DNA of 64,000 nt. It comes from an uncultured Oscillospiraceae bacterium (GTDB taxonomy: Bacteria > Bacillota > Clostridia > Oscillospirales > Oscillospiraceae). Both the position numbers and the translations under genes were made by a program. Below, one piece after another: positions 16,374-24,871 of this stretch (position 1 is its first letter; the number at the start of each line of letters is the position of its first letter). The stretch spans positions 36,461-100,460 of the forward strand of contig CAKUED010000010.1 of assembly GCA_934646005.1 (NCBI GenBank), written 5' to 3'. The notes under the pieces were generated by a model that ran no database searches, was not told the DNA's origin, and saw nothing but the letters and a program-made list of their open reading frames with translations.

Positions 16374-17750
16374 ATGGAATACCGCATGGAGCATGATTCA
16401 ATGGGCGAGGTCCGCGTCCCGGCGGACCGCTACTGGGCGGCGCAGACCCAGCGCAGCCACGAGAATTTCCCCATCGGCGTGGGTATCGAGATCATGCCGC
16501 GTGAGATCACACACGCCTTCGGCATCCTGAAAAAGGCGGCGGCGATCGCCAACCACGCGCTGCGCCCCGAAAAGATGACGGACGAAAAGCTGGCGGCGAT
16601 CTCGCAGGCGTGCGACGAGGTCATTTCGGGCAGCCTGAACGACCATTTCCCGCTGGTGGTGTGGCAGACCGGCTCGGGCACGCAGTCGAACATGAACGCC
16701 AACGAGGTCATTGCCAACCGTGGCAATGAGATCGCGGGCAAAAAGCTCCTGCACCCGAATGACGACATCAATATGTCCCAGTCGTCGAACGACACCTTCC
16801 CCACGGCGATGCACATCGCTGCCGTCGCCGCCATCGAGGACAAGCTCTTCCCGGCGATCGACAAGCTGGTGGCGACGCTGCTGCGTCTGGAAGAAGAAAA
16901 CCGCGGCATCGTAAAATCCGGGCGCACGCATTTGCAGGACGCCACGCCCATCGAGTTCTCGCAGGAGATCTCCGGCTGGCGCAGCAGTCTGGAAAAGGAC
17001 CGCAAAATGCTCGAGCTCGCGCTCCCGCCGCTGAAAGAGCTGGCACTGGGCGGCACGGCGGTCGGCACGGGTCTGAACGCGCCGAAGGGCTTTGACATCA
17101 AGGTCGCCGAGGCAGTCTCCGAGCTGACCGGCAAGGACTTCATCACCGCGCCGAATAAATTCCACGCCCTCACGAGCAAGGACGAGCTCGTTTTTGCGCA
17201 CGGCGCGGTCAAGGCGCTGGCGGCGGACATGATGAAGATCGCAAACGACGTGCGCTGGCTGGCATCCGGCCCGCGCGACGGTCTGGGCGAAATTTTCATC
17301 CCCGAAAACGAACCCGGCTCGTCCATCATGCCCGGCAAGGTCAACCCCACGCAGTGCGAGGCGGTCACGATGGTCGCCGTGCAGGTCATGGGCAACGATG
17401 TGGCGGTGGGTCTTGCCGCGTCGCAGGGCAACTTTGAGCTGAACGTGTTCATGCCCGTCTGCATCTACAACTTCCTGCAATCCGCGCGGCTGCTGGCGGA
17501 GTCGATCGTGTCCTTTAACGATCACTGCGCCGTGGGCATCACCGCCAACCGCGAAAAGATGCACCACAATCTCTACAATTCGCTCATGCTGGTCACGGCG
17601 CTCAACCCCTACATCGGCTATGAAAACGCCGCCAAGACCGCAAAGAAGGCATATAAGGAAAACATCTCGCTGAAGGAAGCGTGCGTGGCGCTCGGCTTCC
17701 TGACGGCGGAAAAATTCGACGAAGTGTTCCATCCCGAACAGATGGTCTGA
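16374..17750 (+). CDS. fumC: Class II fumarate hydratase (fumarase C)
   Basis: This enzyme interconverts malate and fumarate and is iron-independent. It has 458 residues, typical of FumC. Visible motifs are [18 protein letters not shown], the substrate-site segment [27 protein letters not shown] and the family signature [16 protein letters not shown]. It starts at 16374 behind CGGAGGG. The gap to the heterodisulfide-reductase-like gene is 10 bp, so it is the first gene of a long operon ending at 27730. In this setting it makes the fumarate used by the downstream reductase. Confidence 0.95.
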   Translation: MEYRMEHDSMGEVRVPADRYWAAQTQRSHENFPIGVGIEIMPREITHAFGILKKAAAIANHALRPEKMTDEKLAAISQACDEVISGSLNDHFPLVVWQTGSGTQSNMNANEVIANRGNEIAGKKLLHPNDDINMSQSSNDTFPTAMHIAAVAAIEDKLFPAIDKLVATLLRLEEENRGIVKSGRTHLQDATPIEFSQEISGWRSSLEKDRKMLELALPPLKELALGGTAVGTGLNAPKGFDIKVAEAVSELTGKDFITAPNKFHALTSKDELVFAHGAVKALAADMMKIANDVRWLASGPRDGLGEIFIPENEPGSSIMPGKVNPTQCEAVTMVAVQVMGNDVAVGLAASQGNFELNVFMPVCIYNFLQSARLLAESIVSFNDHCAVGITANREKMHHNLYNSLMLVTALNPYIGYENAAKTAKKAYKENISLKEACVALGFLTAEKFDEVFHPEQMV

Positions 17751-17760
17751 GGTGAGGTTT

Positions 17761-18552
17761 ATGACATTCAGTTATTTTCCGGGCTGCACGCTGAAAACAA
17801 AGGGCAAGCAGCTCGACCTGTACGGCAGAAAAGCCGCGCAGGCGCTGGGATTTGAGCTGTGCGAGCTGCCGGACTGGCAGTGCTGCGGCGCGGTGTATCC
17901 CATGGCGAAGGACGAAATTGCGACCCGCCTGTCGTCTGTGCGGGCGCTTGCCGCCGCGCGCGACGCCGGGCAGGAGCTGGTGACGCTGTGCTCGGCGTGC
18001 CATCACGTCATCAAGCGCGTGAACGGCGATCTGCAGCGCGACGAGACCATTGCCTCGCGCGTGCAGAATTACTTACAGCTCGACGTGCCGTACACGGGCG
18101 AGACGACGGTGCTGCACTATCTGGAGGTCCTGCGTGACCGCGTCGGCTTTGACGAGCTGGCGAAAAAGGTCACAAATCCGCTCACGGGGCGCAGGATCGG
18201 CGCGTATTACGGCTGTCTGCTGCTCCGCCCCGGCAAGGAAATGGGTTTTGACGACCCCGAAAATCCGACCATTCTGGAGGATTTTATCCGCGCCATCGGC
18301 GCAGAGCCTGTCGTGTGGGCGCGGCGCAACGAGTGCTGCGGCGGCTACACCGTGGTCGAGGGCAGGGAGTTCGCCAAAAAGCAGGTGGACAAGCTCATGG
18401 AAAACGCCAAAGCGTGCGGCGCACAGGAGCTCATCACCGCCTGCCCGCTTTGTATGTACAATCTCACCGCGAACGCGGAGGCGGGGCTGCCGGTGCATTA
18501 CTTTACCGAGCTGCTTGCCGAGGCGCTGGGCGTGAAGGAGGATGCCGAATGA
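17761..18552 (+). CDS. hdrB: Heterodisulfide-reductase-like subunit HdrB (CCG domains)
   Basis: The product has 263 residues and two CCG cysteine-rich domains: an N-terminal one (YFPGC...WQCCGAVYP...CSACHH) and a C-terminal one (ECCGGYTVVEG...CPLCMYN). In HdrB each binds a non-cubane [4Fe-4S] cluster that splits disulfides in methanogens. This organism is unlikely to use CoM-S-S-CoB, so here HdrB may act as a redox relay or on another thiol. The stop overlaps hdrC as ATGA. A similar CCG module is part of thiol:fumarate reductase TfrB of methanogens. Confidence 0.9.
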   Translation: MTFSYFPGCTLKTKGKQLDLYGRKAAQALGFELCELPDWQCCGAVYPMAKDEIATRLSSVRALAAARDAGQELVTLCSACHHVIKRVNGDLQRDETIASRVQNYLQLDVPYTGETTVLHYLEVLRDRVGFDELAKKVTNPLTGRRIGAYYGCLLLRPGKEMGFDDPENPTILEDFIRAIGAEPVVWARRNECCGGYTVVEGREFAKKQVDKLMENAKACGAQELITACPLCMYNLTANAEAGLPVHYFTELLAEALGVKEDAE

Positions 18553-18935
18553 ACAGGGACTATCTGATCGAGGATGTAAAGCGCATCGCCGGCGTCAATC
18601 CGAGAAAGTGCATGAAGTGCGGCAAGTGCTCCGGCGCGTGCCCGGCGTATGACGAGATGGACTACCATCCGCATCAGTTCGTGGATATGGTCGAAACAGG
18701 ACGCATCGAAGAGCTGATGAACTCGCGCGGCATTTACCGCTGCCTGAGCTGCTTTGCGTGTGTGGAGCGCTGCCCGCGCAGTGTTGAGCCTGCCGCGCTC
18801 ATCGAAGCCGTGCGCGACGCCGTCGTGCGTCAGCAGGGCGCGGATCACCTGAAGGCGGAACGCATCCCCGAAATCCTGGACGAGGACATCCCGCAGCAGG
18901 CGATCACCAGCGCATTCCGTAAATATAAAAAGTAA
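18549..18935 (+). CDS. hdrC: Heterodisulfide-reductase-like subunit HdrC
   Basis: The product has 128 residues, and the start is fixed by ATGA overlap with hdrB. Two [4Fe-4S] ferredoxin motifs are present: CMKCGKCSGACP (about 21-32) and CLSCFACVERCP (about 64-75). HdrC passes electrons between the HdrA ferredoxin domains and the HdrB clusters in the cytoplasm. The length is somewhat below the 180-190 residues of methanogen HdrC, as in bacterial Flx-Hdr sets. Confidence 0.92.
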   Translation: MNRDYLIEDVKRIAGVNPRKCMKCGKCSGACPAYDEMDYHPHQFVDMVETGRIEELMNSRGIYRCLSCFACVERCPRSVEPAALIEAVRDAVVRQQGADHLKAERIPEILDEDIPQQAITSAFRKYKK

Positions 18936-18947
18936 GGGGGGAGAGCA

Positions 18948-20939
18948 ATGCAGAGGATCGGTGTGTTTGTCTGCCACTGCGGTACGAATATCGCCGCAAC
19001 GGTGGACGTCAAAAAAGTCGCGGAAACTCTTGGGCATGAGCCCGGCGTTGTTTTCTCGACCGAGTATCAGTATATGTGCTCGCAGAGCGGGCAGGATCTC
19101 ATCAAAAACGCCATTCACGAGCACAAGCTCACAGGCGTGGTCGTGTGCTCCTGCTCCCCGCGTATGCACGAGCAGACGTTCCGCAAGACCTGCGCGTCGG
19201 CGGGGCTGAACGGCTACATGGTGGAGATCGCCAACATCCGCGAGCAGTGCTCCTGGATCCATAAGGATAAAGAGGAAGCCACGGAAAAGGCGGTCATCCT
19301 CGGCAGAGCCGCCATCGCCAAGGTGCATCTGAACGCGCCGCTCACGGCGGGCGAGAGCCCCGTGACGAAGCGCGCGCTCGTCATCGGCGGCGGCATCGCC
19401 GGCATCCAGACGGCGCTGGACATCGCCGACGCCGGCTTTGAGGTGGACATCGTGGAAAAGAAGCCCACCATCGGCGGCAAAATGACCCAGATCGACAAGA
19501 CGTTCCCCACGCTCGACTGCGCGGCGTGCATCCTCACGCCGAAAATGGTCGAGGCGGCGCAGAACGAAAAGATCAAGATCTACGCCTATTCCGAGGTCGA
19601 GGCGGTCAAGGGCTTTGTCGGAAACTTCCATGTGACCATCCGCAAAAAGGCGCGGTATGTGAAAGAGGACGTCTGCACCGGCTGCGGTCTTTGCACCGAA
19701 AAGTGCCCGCAGAAAAAAGTCCCGAACGATTTTAACCTCGGGCTCGACACCCGCCGCGCCATCTACATCCCGTTTGCGCAGGCCGTGCCGAAGATCGCCA
19801 CCATCGACGCAGACTACTGCACCATGCTCAAGACCGGCAAGTGCGGCGTGTGCTCCAAGGTGTGCACCGCGGGCGCGATCGACTACAAGCAGCAGGATAC
19901 GCTGGTGGAGCAGGAGTACGGCGCGATCGTGGTCGCTACCGGCTTTAACCCCATCAAGCTCGATAAGTTCGATGAGTTTGCGTACTCGCAGAGCCCGGAC
20001 GTGGTGTCCAGTCTCGAATTTGAGCGCCTGATGAACGCTGCCGGTCCGACCGGCGGCACGCTGCTGCGCCCGTCCGACGGCACGCACCCGAAAACGCTGG
20101 TGTTCGTGCAGTGCGTCGGCTCGCGCTGCGACGGCGCGGAGAAGGGCAAGCCCTACTGCTCGAAGATCTGCTGTATGTACACGGCGAAGCACGCCATGCT
20201 CTGCCGCGAAAAATACCCCGACACGGATGTGTATGTGTTCTACATCGACGTGCGCACCCCCGGCAAGAACTTTGACGAGTTCTACCGCCGCGCGGTCGAG
20301 GAATACGGCGTGCACTACATCAAGGGCATGGTCGGCAAGGTCGTGCCGGAAAACGGCAAGCTGAAGGTGCAGGCGTCCGACCTCATCGGCGGGCGGCAGC
20401 TCCACATCGACGCGGACATGGTCGTGCTCGCGGCGGCGATCGAGCCGGACGAGACGGCAAGACCCCTTGCCACGATGCTCACCGCGTCCATGGATACGAA
20501 CGACTTCTTTACCGAAGCGCACCCGAAGCTGCGCCCGGTGGAAAGCCCCACGGCGGGCATCTTCCTCTCCGGCGCGTGCCAGGGACCGAAGGACATCCCC
20601 GAAACGGTCGCGCAGGCGGGCGCGGCGGCGTCCAAGGTCATCGGGCTGCTTGCCAAGGACCATCTGACGTGCAACCCGTGCGTTGCGCAGCCGGACGAGA
20701 TGATGTGCAACGGCTGCTCCAACTGCGAAAAGGTGTGCCCCTACGGCGCAATTACTTATATCGACAAGGAATTTAGAGGTCCGAACCGCACGACGCTCCT
20801 CCGCCGCGTGGCGCAGGTCAACCCGGCGGTGTGCCAGGGCTGCGGCGCGTGCACGGTGGCGTGTATGTCCGGCGCGATGGATCTCAAGGGCTTCTCCAAC
20901 AAGCAGATCATGGCGGAGGTGGATGCGATATGCAGGTAA
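18948..20939 (+). CDS. hdrA: Heterodisulfide-reductase-like flavoprotein subunit HdrA
   Basis: The product has 663 residues, and ATG follows GGGGGGAG. An N-terminal Cys domain (VCHCGTNIAATVDV, CSPRMHEQTFR) is followed by a Rossmann FAD domain (ALVIGGGIAGIQTALDIAD, about 142-160), the conserved HdrA segment FPTLDCAACILTPKM, an inserted ferredoxin domain (CTGCGLCTEKCPQ), and a C-terminal 2x[4Fe-4S] domain (CNGCSNCEKVCPYG, CQGCGACTVACMSG). HdrA carries the bifurcating FAD in methanogen complexes. In this operon it would sit between the NADH module (Flx genes) and HdrBC/FrdAB. It overlaps the next gene by 10 bp. Confidence 0.94.
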   Translation: MQRIGVFVCHCGTNIAATVDVKKVAETLGHEPGVVFSTEYQYMCSQSGQDLIKNAIHEHKLTGVVVCSCSPRMHEQTFRKTCASAGLNGYMVEIANIREQCSWIHKDKEEATEKAVILGRAAIAKVHLNAPLTAGESPVTKRALVIGGGIAGIQTALDIADAGFEVDIVEKKPTIGGKMTQIDKTFPTLDCAACILTPKMVEAAQNEKIKIYAYSEVEAVKGFVGNFHVTIRKKARYVKEDVCTGCGLCTEKCPQKKVPNDFNLGLDTRRAIYIPFAQAVPKIATIDADYCTMLKTGKCGVCSKVCTAGAIDYKQQDTLVEQEYGAIVVATGFNPIKLDKFDEFAYSQSPDVVSSLEFERLMNAAGPTGGTLLRPSDGTHPKTLVFVQCVGSRCDGAEKGKPYCSKICCMYTAKHAMLCREKYPDTDVYVFYIDVRTPGKNFDEFYRRAVEEYGVHYIKGMVGKVVPENGKLKVQASDLIGGRQLHIDADMVVLAAAIEPDETARPLATMLTASMDTNDFFTEAHPKLRPVESPTAGIFLSGACQGPKDIPETVAQAGAAASKVIGLLAKDHLTCNPCVAQPDEMMCNGCSNCEKVCPYGAITYIDKEFRGPNRTTLLRRVAQVNPAVCQGCGACTVACMSGAMDLKGFSNKQIMAEVDAICR

Positions 20940-21367
20940 ATGAAAGCTGGAAACCCACCATCGTTGCATTTTGCTGCAACTGGTGCTCGTATGCGGGCGC
21001 GGATCTGTCGGGCACGAACCGGCTGAACTATCCGGCGAACGTCAAGATCATCCGCATCCCGTGCTCCTGCCGTCTGAACCCGATGTTCATCCTGCGCGCG
21101 TTCCAGCGCGGCGCGGACGGCGTGATCCTGTGCGGCTGCCACCCCGGCGACTGCCACTACACCACCGGCAACTACTATGCCCGCCGCCGCATGACGCTGC
21201 TGTTCTCGATGCTCGACTTCCTCGGCATCGAAAAGGAGCGCACGCGCGTGGAGTGGGTGTCCGCCGCGGAGGGCGCAAAATTTGCCGCCACGATGAACGA
21301 TTTTGTGGCGACGATCACCAAACTCGGCGAAAACCGCAGATTGGAGGACCTGAGATGCAAGGAGTAA
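20930..21367 (+). CDS. MvhD/FlxD-like [2Fe-2S] subunit
   Basis: The product has 145 residues, starts at ATG 20930 and overlaps hdrA. It has the MvhD-family cysteine pattern: FCCNWCSYAGADLSG, the segment CSCRLNP, and CGCHPGDCHYTTGNYYARRR. MvhD carries a [2Fe-2S] cluster and links the electron-donating module (hydrogenase, formate dehydrogenase or Flx) to HdrA. No hydrogenase subunits are present, so the donor must be the NADH-type module encoded next. This matches FlxD of the bacterial FlxABCD-HdrABC complex. Confidence 0.88.
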   Translation: MQVNESWKPTIVAFCCNWCSYAGADLSGTNRLNYPANVKIIRIPCSCRLNPMFILRAFQRGADGVILCGCHPGDCHYTTGNYYARRRMTLLFSMLDFLGIEKERTRVEWVSAAEGAKFAATMNDFVATITKLGENRRLEDLRCKE

Positions 21368-22329
21368 AGGAAAAGGCATTGGCGCTGCTCCAGAGCGGGA
21401 CGGTCGATCGCGTGCTCGGCTGGAAGGCGGGCGAGTTCTTCTACGACCTGACCCCGGCGGTGTTCACATCTGCCGAAGAAATTGAAAAGGATTTCGTCTG
21501 GAGCGCATTCTCGGCAGCCAATCTCTCAAAATACCTCATTCAGGAGTCCCGCAAGGGCGGCAAGGTCGCGGCGTTTTTGAAGCCGTGTGACAGCTACTCC
21601 TTTGTGCAGCTTCTGAAGGAGCACCGCATCTGGCGTGACCACGTTTACGTTGTGGGCGTGCAGTGTGACGGGATGTGTGACATCGACAAGATCCGCGCCG
21701 CGGGCTGCAAGGGCGTCACGGCGGTCGCGGAGGACGGCGATGCGCTTCGCGTCACGACGCTCACGGGCGAAAAGACCGTAAACAAGCAGGATGTGCTGCT
21801 TGGGCGCTGCACGGTGTGCAAGTCCAAGAAGCTCGTGGAATTTGACGAGCTGCTCGGCGAGCAGGGCGAGGAGCTGGATTCTGCCCGCTTTGACGAGGTG
21901 GCAAAGCTCGAAGCCATGACCCCCGAAGAGCGCTATGCGTTCTGGCGCGGCGAGCTTTCGCGCTGCATCCGCTGCAACGCCTGCCGCAACGTCTGCCCCG
22001 CGTGCTCGTGCGAAAAGTGTGTGTTTGATAACCACGACCTCGGTACGGATAATAAGGCGGCGGCGGACAGCTTTGAGGAGAATTTCTTCCACATCATCCG
22101 CGCGTTCCATGTGGCGGCGCGCTGCACCGACTGCGGCGAGTGCTCGCGGGTCTGCCCGCAGCATATCCCGCTGCATCTGCTCAACCGCAAGTTCATTAAG
22201 GACATCAACGACCTGTACGGCGTTTATCAGGCTGGCGCGGATATGGATACGAAGCCGCCGCTGATGAACTTTACCAAGGACGACTGTGAGCCGTCCGTCG
22301 TATACGAACGGGGAGGTGCAAAGGCATGA
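21355..22329 (+). CDS. Iron-sulfur subunit of Flx-type NADH module (HdrA/F420-dehydrogenase-beta-like)
   Basis: ATG 21355 overlaps the previous gene by 13 bp. The product has 324 residues. The N-terminal part (about 1-190) resembles subunits with a variable Cys motif (PCDSYSF, VQCDGMCDIDK, CTVCKSKK). The C-terminal part has two [4Fe-4S] motifs (CIRCNACRNVCPACSC and CTDCGECSRVCPQ). The closest context is FlxB/FlxC of FlxABCD-HdrABC. I cannot say which of the two letters applies, so the symbol is left empty. It overlaps the next gene as ATGA. Confidence 0.75.
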   Translation: MQGVKEKALALLQSGTVDRVLGWKAGEFFYDLTPAVFTSAEEIEKDFVWSAFSAANLSKYLIQESRKGGKVAAFLKPCDSYSFVQLLKEHRIWRDHVYVVGVQCDGMCDIDKIRAAGCKGVTAVAEDGDALRVTTLTGEKTVNKQDVLLGRCTVCKSKKLVEFDELLGEQGEELDSARFDEVAKLEAMTPEERYAFWRGELSRCIRCNACRNVCPACSCEKCVFDNHDLGTDNKAAADSFEENFFHIIRAFHVAARCTDCGECSRVCPQHIPLHLLNRKFIKDINDLYGVYQAGADMDTKPPLMNFTKDDCEPSVVYERGGAKA

Positions 22330-23348
22330 AAAAGCTCCCGATCGCAAAGCTGCCGGAGCTGTTCGCGGCGATCAGCGGCGAAAAGACCCTGTACATCCCG
22401 GCGCAGGACGCCTCCGGCGTCAGCAAATTTGCCGTCTGGCAGGAGGGCATGACGCTCTCGCCCGCGCTCAATACCGTGCGCAGCGCGAAGGATCTGTTCT
22501 TCCCGCAGGTGGAAAACCTCATGGGCTTTAAGGTCACGGGCAAGCAGATCGAGGTGCTGGAAAACCGCGACGTGACCGCGCCGTTCGTGCTGTTCGGCGT
22601 GCGCGCGTGCGACTGCCGCAGCTTTGACGTGCTCGACCGCGTGTTCCTCGCAGAGCCGGTGGATACCTACTATCAGACCCGCCGCGAAAACGGCACGATC
22701 GTGACCATGGCGTGCACCGAGCCGGAGGAAACGTGCTTCTGCGGTGCGTTCGGCATTGACGCGGCAGACCCGGCGGGCGACGTGACGTGCTGGATGGATG
22801 CCGAAAATCTCTACTGGCGCGCCAACACCGAAAAGGGCGAGGCACTGACAAAGAGCCTGAGCTGCCTGACTGACGGCGGCGACGACGCGGTCGCAGAGCA
22901 GCAGGCGCAGACGCGCGCGGTGATGAGCAAGCTGCCGCTGCACGATCTGGATCTGTCGAGCTTCGGCGCGGGCAAAACGAAGGCGCTCTTTGACCGCCCG
23001 GAATGGAAGCAGCTCTCTGAAAGCTGCCTTGGCTGCGGAACGTGCACGTTCGTGTGCCCGACCTGCCAGTGCTACGACATTCAGGAGTTCAATACCGGCA
23101 AGACCGTCAAGCGTTTCCGCTGCTGGGATAGCTGTATGTATTCCGACTTTACGAAAATGTCCGCCGGTCAGCCGCGCCCGACACAGCTCGAGCGCTTCCG
23201 CCAGCGCTTTATGCACAAGCTGGTGTATTACCCGGAAAATAACGACGGGCTGTATAGCTGCGTGGGCTGCGGGCGCTGCCTGCAAAAGTGCCCCATCCAC
23301 ATGAACATTGCCAAAGTCATCCGAACACTGGGGGAGGAAGCAAAATGA
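22326..23348 (+). CDS. Iron-sulfur subunit of Flx-type NADH module (AsrA/HyhB-like)
   Basis: The product has 340 residues and starts by ATGA overlap. The fold pattern is like anaerobic sulfite reductase subunit A and the beta subunit of sulfhydrogenase: FGVRACDCRSFDVLDRVF in the middle, then two [4Fe-4S] motifs, CLGCGTCTFVCPTCQC and CVGCGRCLQKCP. It relays electrons from the flavin/NADH subunit to the other Fe-S subunits. No siroheme subunit (AsrC) is present, so sulfite reduction is not supported. It overlaps the next gene by 4 bp. Confidence 0.8.
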   Translation: MKKLPIAKLPELFAAISGEKTLYIPAQDASGVSKFAVWQEGMTLSPALNTVRSAKDLFFPQVENLMGFKVTGKQIEVLENRDVTAPFVLFGVRACDCRSFDVLDRVFLAEPVDTYYQTRRENGTIVTMACTEPEETCFCGAFGIDAADPAGDVTCWMDAENLYWRANTEKGEALTKSLSCLTDGGDDAVAEQQAQTRAVMSKLPLHDLDLSSFGAGKTKALFDRPEWKQLSESCLGCGTCTFVCPTCQCYDIQEFNTGKTVKRFRCWDSCMYSDFTKMSAGQPRPTQLERFRQRFMHKLVYYPENNDGLYSCVGCGRCLQKCPIHMNIAKVIRTLGEEAK

Positions 23349-24172
23349 GAAAAGATCCCTTGATCCCCAACATCGGCGTGGTCACGAAAATTCGCGTGGA
23401 CACGCCCGACGTCAAGACCTTCCGCGTGGTGGGACTTGACGGCAAAAAGCCGTTTGAGCACATCCCGGGGCAATGCGCGATGCTCTCTATCCCCGGTGTG
23501 GGCGAGGCGCTGTTTTCCATCACGTCGTCGCCGACGGAAGAGGAATTTGTGGAGTTTTCCATCAAAAAATGCGGCTGCGTAACGCAGTGGCTGCACCAGA
23601 TGGAGGAGGGGCAGCAGATCACGCTGCGAGGACCCTACGGCAACGGCTTCCCCGTGGACACGGCGTTCGCGGGCAAGGACCTGCTGTTCATCGCCGGCGG
23701 CATCGGTCTTGCGCCGCTGCACTCCGTTATCAACTACTGCCGCCACTACCGTGACCGCTACGGTAAGATCGACATCGTCTACGGCTCGCGCTCCAAGGAG
23801 GATCTGGTCGATTTCCAGGAGATCCTGGACGTGTGGTGCAAGGAGGATGGCATCAACGTCCACCTGACCATCGACCGCGAGCAGCCGGACTGGGACGGGC
23901 ACGTCGGCTTTGTGCCGAACTATGTGAAGGAGCTGGGCTTTACCACGGATAAGACCGTTGTGATGTGCGGTCCTCCCATCATGATCAAGTTCACCCTCGC
24001 GGGGCTGATGGAGCTGGGCTTTGCCCGCACGCAGGTGTACACCACGATGGAGCTGAAGATGAAATGCGCGCTCGGCAAGTGCGGACGCTGCAACATCGGC
24101 AGCAAATACGTCTGCAAGGACGGCCCGGTGTTCCGCTTTGACCAGCTCGACGAGCTGCCCAATGAATATTAA
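23345..24172 (+). CDS. FAD/NAD(P)H-binding reductase subunit (FlxA/AsrB-like)
   Basis: The product has 275 residues. It belongs to the ferredoxin-NADP reductase superfamily: an FAD domain (HIPGQCAMLSIPGVGEALFS, the RGPYGNGFP loop), a nucleotide domain (LLFIAGGIGLAPLHSVI, VMCGPPIMIKF), and a C-terminal [2Fe-2S] motif C-x4-C-x2-C-x8-C (CALGKCGRCNIGSKYVC) as in PyrK and AsrB. This is the entry point for NADH (or NADPH) electrons. GGAGGAAGC precedes the ATG. It defines the complex as pyridine-nucleotide-linked rather than hydrogen- or formate-linked. Confidence 0.88.
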   Translation: MRKDPLIPNIGVVTKIRVDTPDVKTFRVVGLDGKKPFEHIPGQCAMLSIPGVGEALFSITSSPTEEEFVEFSIKKCGCVTQWLHQMEEGQQITLRGPYGNGFPVDTAFAGKDLLFIAGGIGLAPLHSVINYCRHYRDRYGKIDIVYGSRSKEDLVDFQEILDVWCKEDGINVHLTIDREQPDWDGHVGFVPNYVKELGFTTDKTVVMCGPPIMIKFTLAGLMELGFARTQVYTTMELKMKCALGKCGRCNIGSKYVCKDGPVFRFDQLDELPNEY

Positions 24173-24184
24173 GGAGAAACAGCG

Positions 24185-24859
24185 ATGGAAACTATGGTAA
24201 ATGTTTTTCTGTTCGGCAAAAAGTATGAAGTTCCCGCCAGCCTGACCATCATGGAAGCGATGGAATATGCCGGCTATCAGCTCGTGCGCGGCTGCGGCTG
24301 CCGCAACGGTTTCTGCGGCGCGTGCGCCACGATCTACCGCATCGCGGGCGACCGGGAGCTCAAGGCGTGCCTCGCGTGCTCCACGCGAGTGGAGAACAAT
24401 ATGTATGTGGCGACGCTGCCGTTCTTCCCGCTGGTAAAAGAGGTCTACGACATTGAAAAGGTCCGCCCGGATGAGCGCATCATGATGCAGCTCTATCCCG
24501 AGATTTATTCCTGTGTCGGCTGCAACGCCTGCACCAAGGCGTGCACGCAGGGGCTGAACGTAATGCAGTACATCGCCTACGCCCAGCGCGGCGAATACGA
24601 AAAGTGCGCGGAGGAGTCGTTTGACTGCGTGATGTGCGGCGTCTGCTCATCGCGCTGCCCGGCAGGCATCTCGCACCCGCAGGTCGCGATGCTCGCCCGC
24701 CGTCTCAACGGCAAATATCTCGCCCCGCACTGTGACCACCTGACCGAGCGTGTGCAGGAAATTCGGGACGGCAAGTTCGAAAAGCTCATTGAGGACCTGA
24801 TGGGCAAGCCCATCGACGAGATCAAGGAGCTTTACAACCACCGCGAGATCGAAAAGTAA
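24185..24859 (+). CDS. Fumarate reductase iron-sulfur subunit (soluble type)
   Basis: The product has 224 residues. The N-terminal [2Fe-2S] domain (CGCRNGFCGACA...CLAC, about 38-65) is followed by a 2x[4Fe-4S] ferredoxin domain (CVGCNACTKACTQG and CVMCGVCSSRCPAG, about 105-155). SdhB/FrdB proteins have the same domain order. The quinone-binding partners FrdC/FrdD are not encoded nearby, and the second motif set is of the 2x[4Fe-4S] form, not [3Fe-4S]. Electrons therefore come from the soluble Hdr/Flx partners rather than a quinol. It lies 12 bp before the flavoprotein gene. Confidence 0.85.
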   Translation: METMVNVFLFGKKYEVPASLTIMEAMEYAGYQLVRGCGCRNGFCGACATIYRIAGDRELKACLACSTRVENNMYVATLPFFPLVKEVYDIEKVRPDERIMMQLYPEIYSCVGCNACTKACTQGLNVMQYIAYAQRGEYEKCAEESFDCVMCGVCSSRCPAGISHPQVAMLARRLNGKYLAPHCDHLTERVQEIRDGKFEKLIEDLMGKPIDEIKELYNHREIEK

Positions 24860-24871
24860 GGAGGGAACGTC

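Noticed and set aside
18498..20969. 823-codon open frame antisense to hdrA
   Set aside because: It is a shadow of a conserved flavoprotein gene; the Arg/His/Ala-rich composition has no domain pattern.
22326..24172. Anaerobic sulfite reductase genes asrA-asrB
   Set aside because: The two subunits resemble AsrA/AsrB, but no siroheme subunit (AsrC) is present and they are embedded in an Hdr-Frd operon, so the Flx reading is preferred.
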